Below are positions 57,646-64,000 of a stretch of 64,000 nt of DNA, one piece after another. The DNA lies in NCBI GenBank assembly GCA_039566865.1, contig CM076955.1, forward strand, positions 12,849,001-12,913,000. The letters run 5' to 3'. The stretch comes from Aurelia coerulea. Lineage: Eukaryota > Cnidaria > Scyphozoa > Semaeostomeae > Ulmaridae. Position 1 is the first letter of the stretch. Every line of letters begins with the position of its first letter. A model generated the notes under the pieces. That model was not told where the DNA came from, made no database searches, and saw only the letters and a program-made list of their open reading frames with translations. A program made the position numbers and the translations under genes.

Positions 57646-59299
57646 TTTATGATAAGGGTGCTCAGGCTGGGGTACAACAGCAACACATCAACCCAAAAAA
57701 AATTCTGCCATGGAAATAGACCAAAAAGAACTATTTTTCTGACCTTACATACCCAAAATTTATGAAGTCAGTATGTTAATCTGCAGAAAAGTGCCCTCAC
57801 TGATTAGATCTCTCAGAATGTATTTGGAAATCTAAGCCTTTTCTATTTTAGTTCTGTTACTTGATTCTAAGTTTGTTTGTAAATTATATTTTTCCCAATT
57901 TTTTACTTGTTCTCATATTTGAGACCCAAAAAATTAAGCAAGAATTTCAGCAACCCAAAAAGTAACTGTACAAATGACTGACCCACAAAAATGATCCTTG
58001 CCCAAATTTTAGACTCAAAAGAGTAACCTGTGCACCTCTATCCTGAATATACCAGAGCAACCCCCCCCCCTCTCTCTCTCTGGGGTTTGTGCTTGCAGTA
58101 TTATCATAATTTCTTACAGAGGAGAAGAACTTTCTTCCACAACAGCCAATCTTCTTGCAAGATCAATTGTAATGCAGTTTTGATTACCCCCAGTGTCACT
58201 GTTGCCAATGAGCTGGTGGGGTTCCTTCTGCTTAAAAAAAAAGAAAACTCAAGCAATGGGCATTCCCGTGATGTGGGGCTTGAGCTTAACTCAATGACCT
58301 TTTCATTGAGGACTAAACATGCCTGGCAACTGTTCTCCTCAAATGATTCCATAACATCTAGAGCACTGACATAGTGCCTGCCAAATCTTTAATAAAGGTC
58401 TACATAATGTTTCACTGAGATGTCAAATTTGAAACAAAAATATTTGAAAACAATTTGCGGCCTACAATTTGTAAAAATAAGAGTTTTCTTCGTTTTATTT
58501 TTGCAACTTTATTTTCATCTCTGCAGCAACAGGCGTTTTCTGATCTTCTTGTAAGAAGGGCGTTTCCAGGCCAAAAAAGGGTGTGGTCCCAAAAAATTTT
58601 CCTGTCTGCAAACTGATTGACCTCTGATCCTTATTCACATTTCGTGCTCCCATGCAAATTTGGATTCCACTCTTCTTATATCTCCAAAACATGGGAGTAA
58701 AATAGGAAGGAAATTTCTAGAAATGAAATAATTTCCACACTTTTAGAACTAGTTTTTCGGAAGGTAGTTCTAACTTAAAATGACCATGGAACATTTCAAA
58801 AGATAGCTAAGTCCTTCAGCAACATGCTAATAGGTTGCTTGTATTCATGACGATTGCTTTCAGGAAGCTATGTGTAATCTAGTTCGTGAAGTTGTTCTTG
58901 GGGGGTGACCCGGTAGATACCAAATATACCTAAAGAGGTATCTTCTCAGAATAACATGGCTGAATTTCGGATCCCCCTAGCCCCCGCCTCAACGTCAAAT
59001 ATCAGAAACTGAAACTCTTAAAATTTCCATCCCAAGGAATTTAGTTTCCTACCAAGTCCAATGAATATGTCCTCAGCCAAAACATTTTCATACTGGAGCA
59101 TGAGCGAAAGGATACCAAGTGTGCATCAGTAGCTAGCCACCTTAAACTGTGGTCTTTGTGTGCTTTGAACTCGTACTTAGTATGCAGTTAACCATCTTAT
59201 TGCTGGTTCGCAAATCAAAACTTTTTCAGTAGTGGGTCATCCACCTTAAACGTAACAGGTGGCATACTACGGAAAATTTCCAATTCATGAGGTGGCTAA
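57646..59299. other. No supported gene
   Basis: Homopolymer-rich stretch CCCCCCCCCC(TC)n at 58061-58081. 58860-58920 ends GGGTGACCCGGTAGA like 3850-3895. 59140-59290 has inverted CCACCTTAAA motifs related to 23028-23200. Confidence 0.4.
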
Positions 59300-59425
59300 C
59301 TAGACTGATTACGATTGAGTCCTAGTAATCGCTACCACCCACCCACCCTACTCGCTCATACTAGTATGAGCGAGTAGGGTGGGTGGGTGGTAGCGATTAC
59401 TAGGACTCAATCGTAATCAGTCTAG
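59300..59425. repeat. Perfect 126-bp palindrome
   Basis: Every base from CTAGACTGATTACGATTGAG on the left is mirrored on the right, with the centre CATACTAGTATG and no spacer. Flanked on both sides by TGGCTAACTA (59293-59302 and 59425-59434 region), a possible target duplication. It sits in a repeat resembling 23028-23200. Confidence 0.93.
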
Positions 59426-60362
59426 TGGCTAACTACGAAGTAAAAATAAGTTTAAAACACACAAAAAACAATAGGTCAAGGAGGCTAAGAATTTCACACT
59501 GGTACTACAAACTTGGTTTCATATCGCTGATGACTGAAGTACAACTTTAAAAGTGTTTTAGACTACCTACATTATCTACACGAGGAACCTAAAGAAGATT
59601 CAACTTATGCTTTCAATTAGCAGAGCTTAAGTAACATGGTACTTAGAAACCTCGCTCCCCTTTACAGGGGTGGACAAGAAACTTATGGAGATCTACGGGC
59701 AGTTCTTTTGTCCATGTTTTGATAAGCCATCTTATTTGATTTCTGAACGCAAATGCAAAATGTCTCATCTAACAGAATAATTCCTTTAAATTTCGTCCGA
59801 CACAAACATAACCTTTATATGTTCCAAGTCGGCTAAGATGTCAATGGATTCAAGCATGTTTGTCATTTGATTTTCAACCAAAGAGCATCCGACATCGAGA
59901 CAAGAAGTTTCCTCAATCTCTTCATAAATTTCTTGCCAAATTCCTCGAAGGGCCTTTTCAACCTTTGTGGGAACGCTGAAGCTTCAGACTGTCTGAAAGC
60001 CCACACCATCCACACTGTAATAGTTGAACAGACAGAAAAGTTTTACTTTAGTTCGATTGTACTATCAGTTCAGCTACTGCATTATGGATCTATAGTTTCC
60101 ATTCAGGCCCAATTTGATTTTCAGACAGTTCGAAATACTAGCGTGCCCGCAAAAAAAGAAAACTTCTGATCGTTGCATTGAAAAAATTCGCTGGATGAAA
60201 AGTAGAAGTGGGTTCTTTTAGTCTGACGATTTTGCTCGCTACGTTTTTTGGCCAATTGAATTGCAGTATTTCTCAAGCCTCACTCAAATTTTGGAAAGTG
60301 CATTCGCAAAGAATGCAATACAAGTGGAGATCAAAACGGCTTTTTCACTCAAATGTTTAGAT
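59426..60362. other. No supported gene
   Basis: A plus-strand 100-codon frame at 59867-60169 lacks any recognisable domain or splice context. Left uncalled. Confidence 0.35.
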
Positions 60363-60817
60363 GACAAGTCCGGGGTTGGTATAATTGATGATAAAATACA
60401 AGATGATACTGCTATGAATGATGTATGACACTTTTTCTACTATTTTTTGCCTTCTCCTTGTGAAATTACGTATTCACATAAGCAATTTGAGCGAAGTGAC
60501 GTCATATCGCGCAAATGAAAACGAGGCTGTGCGATTTTTTTTGCTTATTAATCGCTACTAGCCTCTTTATCGTGTACTCATGCATTGAAAATGGCACGAG
60601 GACCCGATAAAGAGGCTTGCTACGATAAAGAGGCGAAAAAACAATCGCACAGCCTCGTTTTAGTTTGCGCGATATGACGTCACTTTGCCCAATTTGCTTA
60701 CTTGAACACGTAATTTCACAAGGAGAAGGCGAAAAATAGTGGAAAAAAATATCATACATCATTTATAGCAGTATTATCTTATATTTTATTATCAATCATA
60801 CCAACCCCGGACTTGTC
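60363..60817. mobile_element. Foldback element, 455 bp
   Basis: Inverted arms of about 190 bases. Left end GACAAGTCCGGGGTTGGTAT, right end its inverse. The arms share GCCTTCTCCTTGTGAAATTA, TGACGTCATATCGCGCAAA / TTTGCGCGATATGACGTCA and GAGGCTGTGCGATT. The centre has repeated GATAAAGAGGC. No coding. Confidence 0.88.
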
Positions 60818-60866
60818 CTTTAAGAGGATCGTTAAAAAGATCGTCTTGTGTAGATCGTCCTTACAG

Positions 60867-61015
60867 AAAGGGTCTGTTTCATCCAGCATGCCTTGCACGT
60901 GCCATCTCTTGGTTGGCCTTTGTTGCCGCCATTTTCATGGGCTATGAAAATGGCGACAACAAAGGCCAACCAAGAGATGGCACGTGCAAGGAATGCTGGA
61001 TGAATCAGACCCTTT
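60867..61015. mobile_element. Foldback element, 149 bp
   Basis: Near-perfect inverted repeat: AAAGGGTCTG, TTCATCCAGCAT, TTGCACGTGCCATCTCTTGG, GGCCTTTGTTG and CCATTTTCAT, mirrored on the other side of a GGGC centre. Young by its low divergence. It lies about 390 bases from the stop of the second ABCA gene. Confidence 0.9.
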
Positions 61016-61404
61016 AAAGAAAGTAACAGGCCCACAAAAGTGCGTCAGACTGGCTCAGAGCTGTGTGACGGCCCAAATAACATCAATGTAATCATATACC
61101 AAGAGGACATACGGGATCACGATGTTTAGAACATGGCATACTCGATTATCGTACCGCGAAAGCAGGAAGCTACAACCTACGGGCTGAAATGGTTCCTACA
61201 CATTTATATAATGGTTCTTGTACAGAAGGTGTTCAGTTGGTCCAAAATCAGCCTGCAGGTTTTTAATCCGCAATTTCTCTTATTCTATCAAATAACAAAT
61301 CTCATTCAATCGATAGTTGCATAATTATTGCTGCACTGAAAAGGTCTTTAATAATTTTACAGAAAATTGTTTCTCTTACGTGTCAACACGAGTAATGTTT
61401 TCCG
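61016..61404 (-). other. Probable 3' UTR and flank of the second ABCA gene
   Basis: Minus-strand sequence after the TAG stop. The only candidate polyadenylation signal is ATTAAA (reverse complement of TTTAAT at 61348-61353). Confidence 0.35.
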
Positions 61405-61673
61405 CTAGTTCTGGTTTTGCCTTTCATCTTCGCGTTGATACTTTGCAAAGTTCAAAAATACTTGTTCCAAAGTCGTTTGACTGACTGAGTAATCATCAAT
61501 GTTGTATTGTTCTTTTGCTTTCTCCATTGTAGCAAATACTCTTGCCCATCCTTTCTGTGAATCGTCTTTTAGTTGATAATGTAAGAAACCCTGATGCTCA
61601 TCTTTGAGAATAGACCCAGGGAATGACGAGTGAATAAATGTCTTCAAAGCTACCGTATCTGGGTTGTTTCCAC
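61405..61673 (-). CDS. ABCA3-like: Second ABCA transporter gene, terminal coding exon
   Basis: About 88 residues and a TAG stop. It encodes the C-terminal regulatory extension after NBD2: FLHYQLKDD, WARVFATMEKAKEQYNIDDY and SVSQTTLEQVFLNFAKYQRE. The LEQVFLNFA form is typical of the C-terminus of ABCA1/ABCA3-type proteins, so this is the 3' end of a full transporter rather than part of the left-hand gene. Acceptor TTCTTAAG. An ATTAAA about 52 bases past the stop (61348-61353) may be the polyadenylation signal. The preceding exons are not seen up to 64000 and presumably lie beyond the right edge. Confidence 0.9.
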
Positions 61674-63151
61674 CTTAAGAAAGAACAATATGTCGTTCGT
61701 TAGTAGTTTGTTTCCTGAAAAGCTCCATCACTTATCAACATTTTTAATCCATAAAGTATTTTGTTGTGCAAAATTTGAAAATACATCTGAAGTCTGATAA
61801 ATCTTCTTAAACTTGACCGACATGCTTTTAGCATTTCGGTCTCATCGGGTCAGTGTCCCGAAATATTGCTACGGATCCGAAAACTTTACGCAAAGTGCTT
61901 CAAACTCATTATCAAACAATTATCTTCATTCAACTCTGCAATGATTTGATTAACAATTTATATTTTTGCAGTATTTTTTGTAACTTCGTTGCAGGCTGAA
62001 AAGTCAGCAAACTTCAAATTTTCTCGAAGGTCAAAACAAAAGCTGCCAGCATTTGAGCAACATATAATGGGAAATCGTAAAGCATGCAAAGCCCAGAAAT
62101 TACGGAGCATTGCTGACAAACATGCAAACACACCAGCTTCTTAGTTTCTTCTGTACTTCTGTATTGAACATATGCTGAAAAAAAATTTCGTACGAAGTAC
62201 CGTCATCCTACTCAAGTGCTCATGACAGTTCTCTACTTTTCCTAAAATAACTAGGCCATTTCTAGGGTTATACGCTCAATTGTAAATGAGGATAAAGAGC
62301 TCCCCTGAGACTTGATAACTCATAAATCACCAAGGGATCCCTTTGTTGCTATTTCGTAATTAATTAGCGCAATACTGTGAAATTTTAGATATTGCCCCCT
62401 TTCCTTTTTTTATCTTTTGCTCTAAGGCTGGTAGCTCTGGTAGCTGGTAGCTCTGGTTTGACCGAAGACAAAAGTTGAATTTCGTTGACTTATGACTTCA
62501 CAACCAAGTTACATCGAATACTGAAAAATATATCGAAACTTAATCTGTAGCATTTGTTTGGAAACCGGGTGGGTCAGAAAAAACGTGGGGCGTTTAACGA
62601 GCTATGCTTTGGTGACAAACAAGTCAAATCGGGAGTGTTGAAGTTTGGTTTTGAAGAGGAAAGATTGAATTAGTTATGGGAATTTAGTTTGTAAAAATTG
62701 GTCGTTTCTTCCCGCTTTCATTTGCGATTTTGTGAATTAGCTATTTTGATGAAAAGTATCGCTAGATCGCCTATTTTTAGGTACCTTGAAATATCAATTC
62801 ACTAAAATTGCTCGAAACTATTACCGATTTCGATCAAACAAATTTTCGTATCTAAGTTAGCCTGTTTCCTTTGCAATAAATTCTAAAGAAAAGAATTTGC
62901 AAAGCAAACACCCCACTTTTTCCACTCAACCGGTAGTTCATAAACTTGTTAACTAAGGGCGGCTACCATGTCTGTAAAATGAGGACGAGAAAGGAAATGA
63001 AAAGAAAGATTAAGACAGCAACTATGTTTGATATTACTGAAAGTGTTGGTCACCAACCATACTGAGAATCAACTGTAAAATGTAAGGGAATCTGTACGAA
63101 TTCATGCGGAAATTTCATGCTTAACTAACACTTGGAGAACGAATTGATCTG
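61674..63151. other. Intron of the second ABCA gene, nothing recognised
   Basis: No NBD2 exon found on the minus strand. A small direct repeat GGTAGCTCTGGTAGCT lies at about 62430-62455. Confidence 0.45.
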
Positions 63152-63298
63152 AAACCCTGAAAGGAGAGAAATAAGTTAATAGCTGCAATAAAGAGCAACG
63201 TTGAATAACCTGATGAGTGCGCGACGACACGCATTTTTGGTTATTTAACGTTGCTCTTTATTGCAGCTATTAACTCATTTTCTCTTCTTTCAGGGTTT
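63152..63298. mobile_element. Foldback element, 147 bp
   Basis: Inverted arms of about 58 bases: AAACCCTGAAAGGAGAGAAA, TTAATAGCTGCAATAAAGAG, CAACGTTGAATAACC, with the mirror copy ending CTTTCAGGGTTT. Centre of about 30 bases (CTGATGAGTGCGCGACGACA). No coding, no clear target duplication. Confidence 0.88.
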
Positions 63299-64000
63299 AA
63301 GACTAATTTGTTGTTTCTCTTGCAGGATTTATGAGTTTTCTCCCTAGTAATAGGTTAATTCGGTTGTTATTCTTTTGCAGCAGTTAACAGCTTTCCTTCC
63401 ATAGATTACAGAGTCTACCGTTGGATTTGTGGGGTTTATCGCGATGAGTCCATTATTTAACGCTATTTCTATCTTCTGTACAGCCAATCATTTGTTTAAA
63501 TTCAAAAGGTCCAAAAAATTGTTCAAGGCTTCAAGGGTGACCTCACTATTGTCCTTATTCACACGTTCTTCAAGCACGTCACTCAAAACAATTTTTTCAA
63601 TTGGAAGTGACAGAACATTGCTAGACAGATGCAAAGCAGTACACCTCATCAGAATACACTTTTCCACGGGTCCTTTTCTTTTCGCACAACTTTTCTGGCC
63701 CAACCTCGCTCTGGCTTTAGACAGTGAACCAAAAACTGTCAGGAAACTGAGCGGATGAAAGATTGCAACGTCATTTTGTTATTTGAATCAGTTTCACAGG
63801 GATTCAGTCTACTTTGTGTGTCTATTTGCAGAAACCCAGCAAAGACAAGTCCCACTTATAACCAAGTAAAACCCTTGATTCAAAAAAGGATTCCATTACT
63901 ACAAAATCTACCCTTGTTATTCTCAACAACTTCAATGTTAGCTAAGGAACATGTTGCGCAAATCAAATTAATCTTCTTATAGAATGGCACAAAATTACTG
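63299..64000. other. Unassigned
   Basis: A minus-strand frame about 63485-63780 (HPLSFLTVFGSLSKARARLG, then VLEERVNKDNSEVTLEALNN, FLDLLNLNK, stop) has protein-like composition and a hydrophobic start, but no family, start or splice support. Confidence 0.3.

Noticed and set aside
63485..63780. Minus-strand frame taken as an upstream exon of the second ABCA gene
   Set aside because: It contains a stop at its downstream end and no ABC motif, so it cannot be an internal ABCA exon.

Overview
This is an animal nuclear genomic segment: AT-rich, low coding density, spliced genes with GT/AG introns, non-LTR retrotransposons, hAT and mariner-type DNA transposons, a SINE and two large satellite arrays. 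The retroelement and hAT families look like those common in cnidarian genomes. The cnidarian placement is an inference, moderate to low confidence.

Host genes. Nine exons of one ABCA-family lipid transporter (closest in character to ABCA3) lie on the minus strand between 20714 and 899. They carry complete NBD1 motifs (Walker A, Q-loop, signature, Walker B, H-loop), the linker, and the first half of TMD2. Spliced at the GT/AG sites I chose, they give one unbroken 645-codon reading frame. The gene continues past the left edge (rest of TMD2, NBD2). A second ABCA gene on the same strand contributes only its last coding exon (61405-61673), so the window holds the boundary between two tandem ABCA genes. 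No first transmembrane domain for the left gene was recognised in the 40.7 kb between them. Two coding-looking segments at 45267-45813 are unidentified.

Mobile DNA. 0.9-20.7 kb: ABCA introns loaded with non-LTR 3' ends, a mariner-type MITE, a 5S/tRNA-like SINE, a 3.5 kb terminal-inverted-repeat element packed with a 127-bp satellite, and a mariner-type foldback. 21-29.4 kb: a 59-bp tandem array, a 3.29 kb foldback element with 9-bp target duplications (MULE-like) holding a kinase-like fragment and nested MITEs, and a hAT remnant. 32.4-41.4 kb: nested palindromes, including a 4.59 kb inverted-repeat element with mariner-like ends. 44.4-49.4 kb: a MITE and a 223-bp satellite with three subfamilies. 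51-58 kb: small inverted-repeat elements, a broken hAT transposase gene interrupted by a retroelement fragment, and a palindromic tandem array. 59.3-63.3 kb: four short foldback elements, one of them a perfect 126-bp palindrome.

The region records layered insertion history: several insertions can be dated relative to one another because the empty site or a second arm is visible in the same window. All superfamily names rest on termini and target duplications read by eye; no database search was possible.
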